A stretch of 64,000 bases of DNA from Mariprofundus ferrooxydans PV-1. Lineage in GTDB: Bacteria > Pseudomonadota > Zetaproteobacteria > Mariprofundales > Mariprofundaceae. Under the pieces are notes generated by a model. The model had not been told where the DNA came from, ran no database searches, and saw only the letters and a list, made by a program, of their open reading frames with translations. Location: assembly GCF_000153765.1 (NCBI RefSeq), contig NZ_DS022295.1, positions 980,594 to 1,044,593 of the forward strand, written 5' to 3'. Shown in pieces: positions 18,123-27,503 of this stretch; within the stretch, counting starts at the first letter, position 1, and each line of letters opens with the position of its first letter. Made by a program: the position numbers and the translations under genes.

Positions 18123-18884
18123 TCAGTTGCCGAGCATCCCCTTGAGCGCGCCGCCGAGCTTGTCGGTGGCGCCTGCTCCGCCAACACCGGACATCTGCGC
18201 CTTGATCGCATCGGCGGATTTTCCGAGATATTTATCCACACCGATTTTTGCCACCGAGCCCTTGATATTGCTCAGCATTCTGCCCGACAACTGTGTTGCC
18301 ACTTCGGCTGCGGTTGCTCCGCCGCTCTTCTTACCGATATCGGTCATAACAATCCGCGGCAGCGCCACGGTCTGATCCTTGCCGAGGGCGGCAATGCGCA
18401 CTTTCGCCGAAGTACCTTCAACAACAAGCTTGCGGATAATCATCTTCACCTGATTGCCGCCGGATGAGCCGGCCGACTTGTCACTCCCGCCTACGCCGAG
18501 GTTCTTTTTCAGCACATCGATATTGGAGACGCCCGACTTGTTGATTTCATAGACCACGGTCGGTGCGCCGATATGGATCTCATCGATGATAATCGGATTC
18601 TTGTTGATCGATGCGATATCGACCTTCGTACTGATCACGCCCAGAGCAAAGATATCCGGGTCGGTAAAGCCTGCCGGATTGGCCACGGTCAAACCGCTGA
18701 TTTGCGCCTTGCCGTTCTTCAGCTCCAGCTTGACACTATCGACACGTACGGCGGTTTTTGTCGCCTCGGAGCCGTAGGTCTGGATAGCTTCCTTGACGAT
18801 GCTGTCGAGATTCGCCCCCACATAGACCAGCGCTCCAACGGCAACCACCACCAACGCTGCCACAACAATCAATACTTTTTTCAT
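18123..18884 (-). CDS. AsmA/DUF748-like membrane-anchored protein
   Basis: A 253-aa protein with a single N-terminal membrane anchor (KKVLIVVAALVVVAVGALVYVGANLD) and a periplasmic beta-rich part. It resembles the N-terminal AsmA-like pattern: VDSVKLELKNGKAQISGLTVANPAGF, then KNPIIIDEIHIGAPTVVYE. Proteins of this type are bridge-like or envelope-biogenesis factors; this short form has no assigned function. A TGGAGG ribosome-binding site precedes ATG 18884. The C-terminus is rich in Gly, Ala and Lys (SGVGGAGATDKLGGALKGMLGN). It may be transcribed with the radical SAM gene. Confidence 0.75.
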   Translation of the reverse strand: MKKVLIVVAALVVVAVGALVYVGANLDSIVKEAIQTYGSEATKTAVRVDSVKLELKNGKAQISGLTVANPAGFTDPDIFALGVISTKVDIASINKNPIIIDEIHIGAPTVVYEINKSGVSNIDVLKKNLGVGGSDKSAGSSGGNQVKMIIRKLVVEGTSAKVRIAALGKDQTVALPRIVMTDIGKKSGGATAAEVATQLSGRMLSNIKGSVAKIGVDKYLGKSADAIKAQMSGVGGAGATDKLGGALKGMLGN

Positions 18885-19010
18885 AACCTGCCTCCAGCCG
18901 GCGCAAACCGGATTGTTTGCCTGATTGTAGGCGAGTACGGCGCTATAGGCAATTTCAGCCCTTTACCGCGGCTGTTGTGCAGCAAAGATCACGGCACTGC
19001 CGATACCCGC

Positions 19011-20045
19011 TTACGGAGCCGGGTTGGGGTAATACTGGTGTACTGTTTCGATCTGCTCCAGCACGTCGGCCGACAGATCAACATCGGCGCTGTCCAGGTT
19101 CTCATTCAGCTGTGCAAGGCTGGTAGCTCCGAGAATCACACTGCTGGTAAACCAGCGACTGCGCGCGAAAGCCAGCGCCATATGTACAGGATTCAGCCCG
19201 GCATCGGCGGCGATGCGCAGATATTCGGCAGTGGCCGGTTGCACATTCGGTTTGTTATAACGCTGACCAAAACCCGGAAACAGGGTAATGCGGCCGCTGG
19301 CCTCTGCATCGGCATGATATTTACCGGAGAGCCAGCCAAAGGCGAGCGGACTGTAAGCCAGCAGCCCTACTTCCGAGTGGCGACACACCTCGGCCAGACC
19401 GGACTCATAGGTGCGATTCATCAGGTGATAGGCATTCTGGATCGACACCACTTCAGGCAGGCCGAGTGCTTCGGCACAACGGATAAACTCAGCAACGCCC
19501 CAGGGCGTTTCATTGCTCAGGCCGATGTAACGCACTTTCCCAGCTGCCACCAGTTCGCCAAGCGCCTGCAACTGCTCGCTAATAGGCGTGGACTCATGCT
19601 CCTCTGACAACTCGTAACTGCTGCTGCCAAACATCGGCACATAGCGATCCGGCCAGTGAATCTGGTAGAGATCCAGATAATCGGTTTGCAGCCGGGCAAG
19701 AGAGGCATCAACGGCAGCATGGATATGTTCGGCGTTGATGCGCGGTCCGTTGCGAATCCACTTAAAGCCGCGCGACGGTCCTGCGATCTTGCTGGCGATA
19801 ATGAGTTGGTCGCGCTCTCGCCCCTTCAGCCAACTGCCGATATAGCTCTCGGTGCGATGCACTGTCTCACCACGCGGCGGCACCGGGTACATCTCGGCTG
19901 TATCGATCAGATTCACCCCGCGATCAACGGCCAGATCAAGCTGCGCATGCGCCTCAGCCTCGCTGTTCTGCTCACCGAAGGTCATCGTACCCAGACTTAG
20001 CGCCGAGACCTGTAGATCACTGTTTCCAAGCTGCCTGTATTCCAT
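19011..20045 (-). CDS. tas: Aldo/keto reductase, Tas family
   Basis: NADP(H)-dependent aldo/keto reductase of 344 aa in the Tas branch of the AKR fold. The segments LGNSDLQVSALSLGTMTFGEQNS, NLIDTAEMYPVPPRGET and LDLYQIHWPDRYVPMFG are near-diagnostic for Tas. Catalytic Asp/Tyr (DTAEMY), Lys (ASKIAG) and His (IHWPD) are present. The insert between barrel elements that marks Tas is retained. The E. coli homologue was found as a suppressor of tyrosine auxotrophy; the physiological substrate is unclear. It stands alone between the AsmA-like gene and a diguanylate cyclase gene. Confidence 0.93.
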   Translation of the reverse strand: MEYRQLGNSDLQVSALSLGTMTFGEQNSEAEAHAQLDLAVDRGVNLIDTAEMYPVPPRGETVHRTESYIGSWLKGRERDQLIIASKIAGPSRGFKWIRNGPRINAEHIHAAVDASLARLQTDYLDLYQIHWPDRYVPMFGSSSYELSEEHESTPISEQLQALGELVAAGKVRYIGLSNETPWGVAEFIRCAEALGLPEVVSIQNAYHLMNRTYESGLAEVCRHSEVGLLAYSPLAFGWLSGKYHADAEASGRITLFPGFGQRYNKPNVQPATAEYLRIAADAGLNPVHMALAFARSRWFTSSVILGATSLAQLNENLDSADVDLSADVLEQIETVHQYYPNPAP

Positions 20046-20093
20046 TTACTCTCTCCGTAATCCGTCCGTCATTGCATCTGTGCTCCCTCGCTT

Positions 20094-21023
20094 TCAGGGC
20101 AGATAAACGCAGTAGGTACCCTTTCCCTTCGCCTTGGCCTGATAAAGTGCGATATCGGAGTGTTTCATCAGCGACTCCACACTATTTGCATGCGTGGGTA
20201 TCATGGCAATACCAATACTGCTGCCCATGGAAAGGATATGGCCGTCAATTTCTACCGGCTGTGCAAACTGGCTGAGAACCTTTTCGGCCACATGCGTCAC
20301 CTGGGTAATATCGGTAATATCTTCAAGAATAATGGCGAATTCATCGCCACCCAAGCGGCTGACTACGTCTGCCTTGCGCACCACATGTTTCAGTCTATCG
20401 GCGACTGTTCTGAGAAACAGGTCCCCGGCAGGATGGCCGTAGTTGTCATTAATATACTTGAAGTTATCCAGATCCAGCATCAACAGGGCGAGCCCGTTTT
20501 TTGAGCGCAGCGTCCTGTCAAAAGCATGTTCCAGATGGTTCATCATCGACAGACGATTATTCAGCCCCGTCAGGGCATCGGTCAGGGCCATCTCCTGATA
20601 CATTTTTTCGGCTTTTTTGCGGTCGGTTATATCCAGAATCGCCCCGACGATGCCTTCAATATTTTCGTGACTCGCCTGAAAAACAGCCTTGTGAAACATC
20701 ACATCGCGTACCGAACCGTCAGCATATTCAACCTGAGCTTCGTACACCTGGTGCTCGCGGCTTTCGAACAGGGCGCGATCAGCCTCAAAATAAACCTGAG
20801 CCAGCTCCTGATCAAACAGCTCATGTACCCCCTTGCCGATCAATTCACCGCGCGTTTTGCCGGTATATTGCTCAAACGCACGGTTGCAGCCGAGGTAACG
20901 CCCCTCGGTATCCTTGAAAAAAATCGGTGCCGGAACGGCATTGATGACGGCCTGAAGCAGGTATTTCTCCTGAATTTCAGCCGTATAACGTGTCGTATCG
21001 TTTGGTTCAGCATCCTTGCTCAT
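20094..21023 (-). CDS. PAS-GGDEF diguanylate cyclase
   Basis: Soluble 309-aa enzyme predicted to make c-di-GMP from two GTP. A PAS domain (about 20-140) opens with INAVPAPIFFKDTEGRYLGCN and ends DITDRKKAE. A GGDEF domain (about 145-305) has the active-site loop GGDEF at 225-229 and an intact inhibitory I-site RKAD at 216-219, exactly five residues upstream, so product inhibition is expected. No membrane segment, so the PAS senses a cytoplasmic signal. It is one of three GGDEF proteins in this window, and none carries an EAL domain. Confidence 0.94.
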   Translation of the reverse strand: MSKDAEPNDTTRYTAEIQEKYLLQAVINAVPAPIFFKDTEGRYLGCNRAFEQYTGKTRGELIGKGVHELFDQELAQVYFEADRALFESREHQVYEAQVEYADGSVRDVMFHKAVFQASHENIEGIVGAILDITDRKKAEKMYQEMALTDALTGLNNRLSMMNHLEHAFDRTLRSKNGLALLMLDLDNFKYINDNYGHPAGDLFLRTVADRLKHVVRKADVVSRLGGDEFAIILEDITDITQVTHVAEKVLSQFAQPVEIDGHILSMGSSIGIAMIPTHANSVESLMKHSDIALYQAKAKGKGTYCVYLP

Positions 21024-21148
21024 AGGCGACCCTGATTACAAATGTCTGTGCTAAAAACAGCATCTTCAACAACAGCGACGTTAACACAACCATGTATCGG
21101 AAAAAACGTCCATACACAATAATATGACTAAACGAAGACTGGCAACGA

Positions 21149-21262
21149 TCAGTTATTCTCCACCACCATCAGCTTGCCGTCCGCACCAGTAATTTTGGTA
21201 CGCTGCAGCTTGCCGTCGCTGTAGCTGTACAACACCTCCAGATAAGCCTCGTAAATCCCGAT
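21149..21262 (-). pseudogene. C-terminal gene remnant, 37 codons
   Basis: A short open frame with gene-like codon use and a repeat-like motif (EAYLEVLYSYSDGKLQ followed by GADGKLMVVENN) ending in TGA. There is no start codon: a stop lies immediately upstream. It abuts the promoter area of the plus-strand cyclase gene. It looks like the tail of a decayed small protein gene whose 5' part was lost. The parent family was not recognised, and a chance ORF cannot be excluded. Confidence 0.35.
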
Positions 21263-21350
21263 TTACCGCATATGAGTGAAAGTTCAAATATTTTCTAATT
21301 CTTGCCAAAGAGTTTATACTTTCTTCTGGACGATTCGGGAGAATGCAATA

Positions 21351-22946
21351 TTGTGGAAAAAACAACCTGACAACGGCGAAGTAGCACGACTGCCCGGAAA
21401 CGGCGCTACCCCGGATGAGTCTGCAGCCCGGTTGCATACAGCTGGAGTCGGTAACCAGTCCGACTCCCTGCAGGCAGAACAGGTCAGACTACTCTATTCC
21501 CACCTGCCTGTATCCATTGCAATCAGTGCGATGCTTGCTGCGATCCTGATCAGCATTCAGTCATCAGTAATCGACCCTGTCCTGCTATTTGGGTGGTTCG
21601 CTATCCTTGGCGCGGTGTTAATAGGCCGAACAGGGTTGTTTATCGCCTGGAAACGACAAGCAAGCACAACTTACCCTGCCGATACTGATCGCTGGCTGTT
21701 TCGCTTTCGGGTCGGCATCGTCATTACCGGTATCGTTTGGGGGCTTGGCGGCATTTTGCTCTCACCAGCCAGAGATATCGCACATACAATCTATATTTCA
21801 TTCACATTAGCCGGACTATGTGCAGGAGCAGCCTCGACTCTGGCCATTGACCGTAAATCGCTGATGGGCTTCATAGTGCCTCCCCTGGTATCGCACGCTG
21901 TGTTCCTGGCTGCCGAAGGTGATGTGATCTTTCTCGGCTTGAGCGCGATGATTCTGCTGTTTTTAATGTTTTTGCTATTCAGCGGACGGCAATCCGAACT
22001 CCGATTCGAGGAGAATTTTAACCTGCGCATCAAGGCGAGCGAAAATGAATCCAGATTACTTCAGATACTGGAGAGCAGCCCCATTGCCACTCGCATCGCG
22101 GATGCAGCCAGCAACCGGGTGGTTTTTGCCAATAGTTGTTACGAAAACCTGATCGAATTGCCGGCTGGAAAGGTTATTGGCGCCAAGCCATCCAGCTATT
22201 ACGCCCACCCGGAAGAGTATACCGAAGTCGTGAAAATGCTCGCCGGCGGTGGGCAGGTCGTGAACCGACAGGTCGAGATTCGCTCGCCCGGGTCACCTCA
22301 ATGGACCAAATGGGTGTTGGCCTCTTATTTCCCAATCGAATACCAGGAAAAGCCGGCCGTGCTTGGCTGGTTTTACGATATTACCGAACGTAAACTTATG
22401 GAAGATAAGGTCGAGTACCAAGCCTTTTACGATACACTCACCGGACTGGCGAATCGATCACTGTTTCACAACACCCTGCATCAGGCGATAGCCAATGCCA
22501 AACGTGAAAAATGTTCCCTTGCGCTTATATTTGTCGATCTGGACAAATTCAAACCCGTCAACGACCAGTTCGGACACGGCATCGGAGACCTGCTGCTGAA
22601 GGCAGTTGCAGATCGCATCACTGGTTGCCTGCGAGAATCCGACTCCGCAGCCCGAATAGGTGGCGATGAATTTGTTGTTCTGCTCCCCTCGGTAGGAGTC
22701 ATAAAAAATGCCTTGAAGATCGCAGAGAAGGTTCGGCATGAATTAAATCAACCTTTCGAAATCGAGGGGCTGACTCTCAATATATCCTCAAGCAACGGAG
22801 TAGCCCTCTATCCGGATCATGCCGATGATGCCGAGCAACTCATCAAACGGGCAGACATCGCTATGTATTATGCCAAAACCGAGGGAAAAAATAGTGTAAA
22901 AGCATATCGACCGGAAATGAGCGCTCAAACCAACCAGGAGCTATGA
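21351..22946 (+). CDS. Membrane-bound PAS-GGDEF diguanylate cyclase
   Basis: About 531 aa from the proposed TTG start at 21351, which has GGGAG 9 bp upstream; an ATG at 21276 would add 25 unconvincing residues. Five or six hydrophobic segments (about 50-215) form an N-terminal membrane sensor. A PAS domain follows (about 240-350, ending WFYDITERKL), then GGDEF with GGDEF at 437-441 and I-site RESD at 428-431. It is predicted to make c-di-GMP at the inner membrane in response to a membrane-sensed cue. Stand-alone gene; convergent with the downstream chemosensory operon. Confidence 0.9.
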   Translation: MWKKQPDNGEVARLPGNGATPDESAARLHTAGVGNQSDSLQAEQVRLLYSHLPVSIAISAMLAAILISIQSSVIDPVLLFGWFAILGAVLIGRTGLFIAWKRQASTTYPADTDRWLFRFRVGIVITGIVWGLGGILLSPARDIAHTIYISFTLAGLCAGAASTLAIDRKSLMGFIVPPLVSHAVFLAAEGDVIFLGLSAMILLFLMFLLFSGRQSELRFEENFNLRIKASENESRLLQILESSPIATRIADAASNRVVFANSCYENLIELPAGKVIGAKPSSYYAHPEEYTEVVKMLAGGGQVVNRQVEIRSPGSPQWTKWVLASYFPIEYQEKPAVLGWFYDITERKLMEDKVEYQAFYDTLTGLANRSLFHNTLHQAIANAKREKCSLALIFVDLDKFKPVNDQFGHGIGDLLLKAVADRITGCLRESDSAARIGGDEFVVLLPSVGVIKNALKIAEKVRHELNQPFEIEGLTLNISSSNGVALYPDHADDAEQLIKRADIAMYYAKTEGKNSVKAYRPEMSAQTNQEL

Positions 22947-23139
22947 CTGCGCCTGCCCTCATTTCCGGTAGATTTGTCGGTATAGGACCGGAGGTTACAG
23001 ACAAAGCCAATACCCTATCAGCTATTCGCGGCAATCTAGTCCACATTGGGCTCCCGATTGTAAGCACATCGAACTGAGACGGTGCATTGAAACAAGACTT
23101 CGTCTGGAACGGTTTACATGTCAGTTTCGTTACAGCAAG

Positions 23140-23172
23140 AAAAAAGGCTCAGAAACACCGGGTTTCTGAGCC
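23140..23172 (-). terminator. Rho-independent terminator after tRNA-Glu and chemosensory operon
   Basis: Perfect 10-bp stem: GGCTCAGAAA at 23146-23155 pairs with TTTCTGAGCC at 23163-23172 around a 7-base loop. On the minus strand it is followed by a T-run (complement of the A-run at 23140-23145). It lies 27 bp past the tRNA 3' end. Its orientation fits ending the tRNA transcript and any read-through from the CheA-like gene. Confidence 0.85.
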
Positions 23173-23198
23173 TTCATGAATCCTGTTGGATTCTCTTT

Positions 23199-23273
23199 TG
23201 GTACTCCCAAGGGGAATCGAACCCCTGTTTCCGGCGTGAGAGGCCAGCGTCCTAACCGCTAGACGATGGGAGC
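23199..23273 (-). tRNA. tRNA-Glu (anticodon CTC)
   Basis: The minus strand folds as a tRNA. The acceptor stem GCTCCCA pairs with TGGGAGT, the anticodon stem CTGGC pairs with GCCGG, and the loop CTCTCAC carries anticodon CTC. The T arm has TTCGATT flanked by GGGG and CCCC. Discriminator A and an encoded CCA end the gene at 23199. CTC reads the GAG glutamate codon. It lies only 27 bp below the stop of the CheA-like gene on the same strand and is followed by a terminator, so it may be processed from the operon transcript or have its own promoter inside cheA. Confidence 0.93.
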
Positions 23274-23300
23274 ATCTTTGCGGGGGTGCGATTTGTACTG

Positions 23301-25946
23301 TTATCCGAGCGATTCGTCAACGTTAATCAAACGCGACACTGTTTCACGCAGGATTTTTTCCCTGCCTTTGATGTGTCGCTTGACCAGATAGGCATTGGCA
23401 CCGGCATCCAGTGCGAGCTGTCGATCCTCATCAGCCTCGCGCGTAGCGATAATGAGGATAGGAATGTGCGCAAACTCCGCCTGCTCGCGTAAATGACGAA
23501 TCAGACTGATACCATCCATCTCCGGCATCTCGACATCCGAGACCAGTAGATCATAGCCGTGCAGACCAACCTTCTCGAGCATGTCGGATGCACCGATAGC
23601 GGTATCGACCTGAAAACCGAGCGCTTCGAACATCGATTTCTCCACCTGCAGGGCGATAGTGGAATCATCCACCAGCAGAATACGTCGTCCGGTATAGAGC
23701 GACTTACCGTCACGCAATTTATCGACATCAACATCCGGAGTCGTCCGCCACATCAGCTTCAGGCCGTCCGGTTCAATCAATAACAGCACTGAACCGTCAT
23801 CAATAATTGCGCAGCCCATCAGCCCGACAGGGTGGTAATATCGCAGATAGGGATCGATCTCCCGAACCATCAACTGTTGCGTATCGAACAACTCATCAAC
23901 AACCAGCCCCAGATAACCTTCAAGGTGTTCGACAATCAGAATACCCGAATTCGCATCCGGCGCACTCTCCTCACCCATCATCAGTGCCGTTCGCAGATCA
24001 ATCAGCGGCACCCTGTGCTGTTCATAGTCGATATAGCCCCGCGCATAGGGTCCGTGTCCCTGCCGGATCGTCTGCTCCTGCAGGGGCAACACTTTTTTCA
24101 CCAGATTGCTGATCATACCAAAGCGCTGATCGGCGATGCGGAAAACAATAACCGGCTGCAAACCGATTGCCACCGGCAGTGTCAGGCGAAAACGGGTTCC
24201 TCTGCCCTTTTCAGTATGTATATGAATCGTCCCTCTGAGCTCACGCATGACATCCTGCACCACGCTCATGCCCATGCCTCTGCCTGCCAGATCATCGACC
24301 ACACTGCGTGTAGAAAAGCCCGGATGAAAAATAAGCTCCAGAACCTCCCTGTCATCCATATCGACGGCTTCCGCGTCACTGATCAACCCTTTGGCAATAG
24401 CTTTTGTACGCAGTTCGTCCACATCCATACCAAGACCGTCATCCATCACATCGATGGAAACAAGCCCACCCGTCCGGCGTGCAGTCACGGTAATCTGCCC
24501 CTCTTCTGGCTTGCCCGATGCAAGCCGCATGGCACTGTTTTCAATACCATGGGCAATAGCATTATTGACCAGATGAACCAACGGCTCCGTCAGTGATTCA
24601 GCCGCAAGTTGATCCATCTCAATCGACTCACCGGTAATCAGCAATTGTACTTTTTTGCCGCTACGGCCGGCCACATCGCGCACCGTACGCGGAAACACCG
24701 AAAATACGCTGGCCAGCGGCCTGAGCATCAAGCCAAACACCTGATCGCGCAAATCATCGAGCATGGCTGCCGAACGCTTGTGCTGATGGTGCAATTCTCC
24801 GGCCAGAATCTGCGCCTGCCTGCCCTGCCGCTCCAGATCTGCAGCCAATACCCTCATGCCATGGCCGCCATCTGATCCGGTCAGTGCCTGTATACGCTCT
24901 TTCATGGCCGTTATATCGTCAGCCAGCTTGCGCAGCCGGGCTTCGGATGCATCCGGACGATAACGATCCGAGCCAAGCTCAATAATCTGATTGGACAGTC
25001 GCAACAGGCGGGCTCTGTCCACTCGCAGGAAATTACCGGAGTTCTGTTGAGACTCGGGTTGTTGTGCAGGCACAACTTCGTCCGGCGGCCTGAAGTCAAT
25101 CGGTGTAGATGCCACCGGAGCACTCTCGCTGCCAGCCCCGACAGAGAGATCGGTCGCCGCATTTTCACCGCGTTCCAGAGATTCCTCAATGGAGCCCTTG
25201 ATCGCAACGAGCAATGCTTTTGGCACCTGTCGCTTGCGTTTGCGGGCTTTGCCACTGCGTGGTGCGCTATCCGGCGCAGCAGATGAGGCAGCAACTTTTT
25301 CTCCCGGCACAGCAGGCGTGTTTGCATGCTCCACCCCTGCCTGCAAATCCGGAGCAGGCTCACGCTTTGTAGCGGCGGCTAACGAGTTTTCCAACGAGTC
25401 CTTGATAGTCGCCAGAACATCTCTGGACACCTTGCCATTACGTCGCACCCCTTTGCCGCCCTGCCTTGTTTTTGGCTTCTGTTTGGCCCTGTCCGATTGC
25501 GTATCGGCTTGCTCAGACATGTTGTTCGATTTTTCCGCTGAGGATTTGATAGCGGCGTCCGGAGCAGGAGTACACAACTGTTGGAAGCGCTCATACAGCA
25601 ATGACGTATCCAGCCTGCGTTTGGCATCATGATGGCCGATACGCTCCTGTAGCGCATCATGCACATCATAAAGAAACTGGGTCAATGCATCGACATCTTC
25701 AGGCGAGTGCCTGATGGTATATTCCATAGCATCTTCAAACAGATGCCCCAGCTCACTGACATCCTGCACACCCAGCATTTGCGCTGAACCCTTGATTGTA
25801 TGCGCATCCCGGCGCATCAGATTCAGGCCATCGCTGTCAAGGCTCCCCGCCTCCAGCAATACCAGCCTGCGATTGATTGACAGCAGGCGTTCTCTGGCCT
25901 CATCAAAAAATGAGGCAAGAAAACCCGACACATCAAACTCAGACAT
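23301..25946 (-). CDS. CheA-type hybrid histidine kinase (Hpt-CheA core-CheW-receiver)
   Basis: An 881-aa ChpA/CheA-like kinase. The N-terminal Hpt domain has acceptor His49 (DAHTIKGSAQ). A long, low-complexity, basic linker (about 130-310) carries a duplicated motif KALLVAIKGSIEESLERG / DVLATIKDSLENSLA. The dimerisation and ATPase core has VHLVNNAIAHGIEN, DDGLGMD and GRGMGMSVV; a CheW-like domain and a C-terminal receiver with acceptor Asp804 (LVSDVEMPEMDG) follow. It ends the operon ATPase-REC, CheW, MCP, CheA, 5 bp after the MCP gene. No CheY, CheB or CheR is present, so the attached receivers may act as output or phosphate sink. Confidence 0.93.
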   Translation of the reverse strand: MSEFDVSGFLASFFDEARERLLSINRRLVLLEAGSLDSDGLNLMRRDAHTIKGSAQMLGVQDVSELGHLFEDAMEYTIRHSPEDVDALTQFLYDVHDALQERIGHHDAKRRLDTSLLYERFQQLCTPAPDAAIKSSAEKSNNMSEQADTQSDRAKQKPKTRQGGKGVRRNGKVSRDVLATIKDSLENSLAAATKREPAPDLQAGVEHANTPAVPGEKVAASSAAPDSAPRSGKARKRKRQVPKALLVAIKGSIEESLERGENAATDLSVGAGSESAPVASTPIDFRPPDEVVPAQQPESQQNSGNFLRVDRARLLRLSNQIIELGSDRYRPDASEARLRKLADDITAMKERIQALTGSDGGHGMRVLAADLERQGRQAQILAGELHHQHKRSAAMLDDLRDQVFGLMLRPLASVFSVFPRTVRDVAGRSGKKVQLLITGESIEMDQLAAESLTEPLVHLVNNAIAHGIENSAMRLASGKPEEGQITVTARRTGGLVSIDVMDDGLGMDVDELRTKAIAKGLISDAEAVDMDDREVLELIFHPGFSTRSVVDDLAGRGMGMSVVQDVMRELRGTIHIHTEKGRGTRFRLTLPVAIGLQPVIVFRIADQRFGMISNLVKKVLPLQEQTIRQGHGPYARGYIDYEQHRVPLIDLRTALMMGEESAPDANSGILIVEHLEGYLGLVVDELFDTQQLMVREIDPYLRYYHPVGLMGCAIIDDGSVLLLIEPDGLKLMWRTTPDVDVDKLRDGKSLYTGRRILLVDDSTIALQVEKSMFEALGFQVDTAIGASDMLEKVGLHGYDLLVSDVEMPEMDGISLIRHLREQAEFAHIPILIIATREADEDRQLALDAGANAYLVKRHIKGREKILRETVSRLINVDESLG

Positions 25947-25951
25947 ATCGC

Positions 25952-27397
25952 TCAGGACATGTGCAGCAGGCTTTCAGAGGCTTCGCTCAAACGAGCCGAT
26001 GCCTCTTTATGCGCCTTCATTTTGTCACCGGAGATATGCAGTAGCTCGGAAATGTGCTGGAGCGCCTGCAGAATTTTCACATTCCGATCACTCTGCCGCT
26101 CGGCTCCCTGTAACAGGATCAATGTAGCCTCGATATTTTTCAGCGACACACTCTCCAGCCGCTTCAACACATCCACCGTTTGCCCGCAACTCTCAAGATA
26201 ACTCTCCAGCTGTTTCACATCGTCATTGCTGCCTGCAACACGACTTGCCGCATCAACAGCCAGCTGCAGATCTGCACGTATGTTATCGAGATATTCGCGT
26301 GTCTGTCCCGCCATACGCTGCACTTCACCGGTAAAGCTGCCCGGAACGTTTTCGCTGCCGTCAATCGACGCATTGAGCACCAGCAACTGGCTCTCATCGG
26401 CAATATCCTGAATCCTGTCCAGTCCGCCGGCCACCTGCTCAAGCCTGCTTTCAAGCTCGGCTACGCGCTGAGGAATAGCAATCATGGACTCGCGAACGCC
26501 AGCCATGCCGGCAGCAAGGGCCTCTGCTTCCGCCGCGCCCCCTCTGGCAAATGAGGCCGCAATCTTCCAGTTCTTTTCCAGCGCCTTGATATTCACTGTC
26601 ATCTTCTTGCCTGCATCGGCAATCAACGCCAGGCCTTTTGTCACTCGCTCCATAAAACGCGACTGCTGCTCGGTAGCGCCCGACTGTAACTCGCTGACTT
26701 CCAGGATATCACCTACGCTTTCGGCAACGCTGCTGGAGGCCTTCGACACCACCACGGCACGGGAGAGCAGCCCGCGATTAAGAAATTCCAGCAACAATAC
26801 AATCAGTACAATAAAGGCCAGCAGGATATACATCTGCATTCTGGTATCCTGTTGATATTGAACCGAACGCTCGTTCAACCGGCTTTCAAGCCCGCTGACA
26901 ATCACCGACAGCTTTTTCTGGGCGGCCAGCACAAGGTTCTGAGCCAGCAGCGTGACCTGAGCCGCCTGATCAGCCGGAATTTTATTGTCAGCCACATCAT
27001 TGGCCATATTCATCACTTCGGACATCAGACCCGCCACCTGATTCAGCGCCTTTTGATCCTGCCCGTTCAGGCCGGGAATCGCCTTCACGCTGTCATAGCT
27101 TTTCCGGTAATCGGCCACAGCCTGCCTGAGTTTGGTGAAATTCTTCTCTTCCGCCGTCAGCGTGAAATCATTCATCGGCACCATGATATTGGACAGGGAC
27201 GCTTTAAACTGTTCAATCCGGAACTGATCCTTGTATTCGTTTTCCAGATGTTGCATGCCCAGACTGCCCCGCCACGATGACGCAAACACAATACCGATCA
27301 GCACCAGAAACAGCAGCAATGACAGCATAAAATTGCGCCTGGCCAGACCGCGCAAGGATCTTTGCCTGGATGTGCCCGGATCAACCTGCCTGTTCAT
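25952..27397 (-). CDS. Degenerate methyl-accepting chemotaxis protein
   Basis: Chemoreceptor-like membrane protein of 481 aa from ATG 27397, which has GAGGAGAGGG upstream (an ATG at 27457 lacks a site). Membrane segments at about 25-42 and 190-210 flank a helical periplasmic four-helix-bundle-like domain. The cytoplasmic part is coiled-coil. Its hairpin tip reads IQDIADESQLLVLNASIDGSEN where canonical receptors have IxxIAxQTNLLALNAAIEAARAGE. The Glu-Ala-Ala-Arg part of the tip and the typical methylation pairs are altered. It probably still binds the adjacent CheW and CheA, but with changed array packing or adaptation. It sits between the CheW and CheA genes. Confidence 0.85.
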   Translation of the reverse strand: MNRQVDPGTSRQRSLRGLARRNFMLSLLLFLVLIGIVFASSWRGSLGMQHLENEYKDQFRIEQFKASLSNIMVPMNDFTLTAEEKNFTKLRQAVADYRKSYDSVKAIPGLNGQDQKALNQVAGLMSEVMNMANDVADNKIPADQAAQVTLLAQNLVLAAQKKLSVIVSGLESRLNERSVQYQQDTRMQMYILLAFIVLIVLLLEFLNRGLLSRAVVVSKASSSVAESVGDILEVSELQSGATEQQSRFMERVTKGLALIADAGKKMTVNIKALEKNWKIAASFARGGAAEAEALAAGMAGVRESMIAIPQRVAELESRLEQVAGGLDRIQDIADESQLLVLNASIDGSENVPGSFTGEVQRMAGQTREYLDNIRADLQLAVDAASRVAGSNDDVKQLESYLESCGQTVDVLKRLESVSLKNIEATLILLQGAERQSDRNVKILQALQHISELLHISGDKMKAHKEASARLSEASESLLHMS

Positions 27398-27503
27398 ATC
27401 CCCTCTCCTCATAAAACTCTCATACTCGATAGCGCTGCAACATTGGCAACGAATCAATCATCCTGTTCATCTGTTGCAATAGCAATATTCGCCACTCATT
27501 CAC

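Noticed and set aside
18573..19607. Plus-strand ORF of 344 codons opposite the AsmA-like and tas genes
   Set aside because: Antisense shadow spanning two genes and their gap; no domain pattern.
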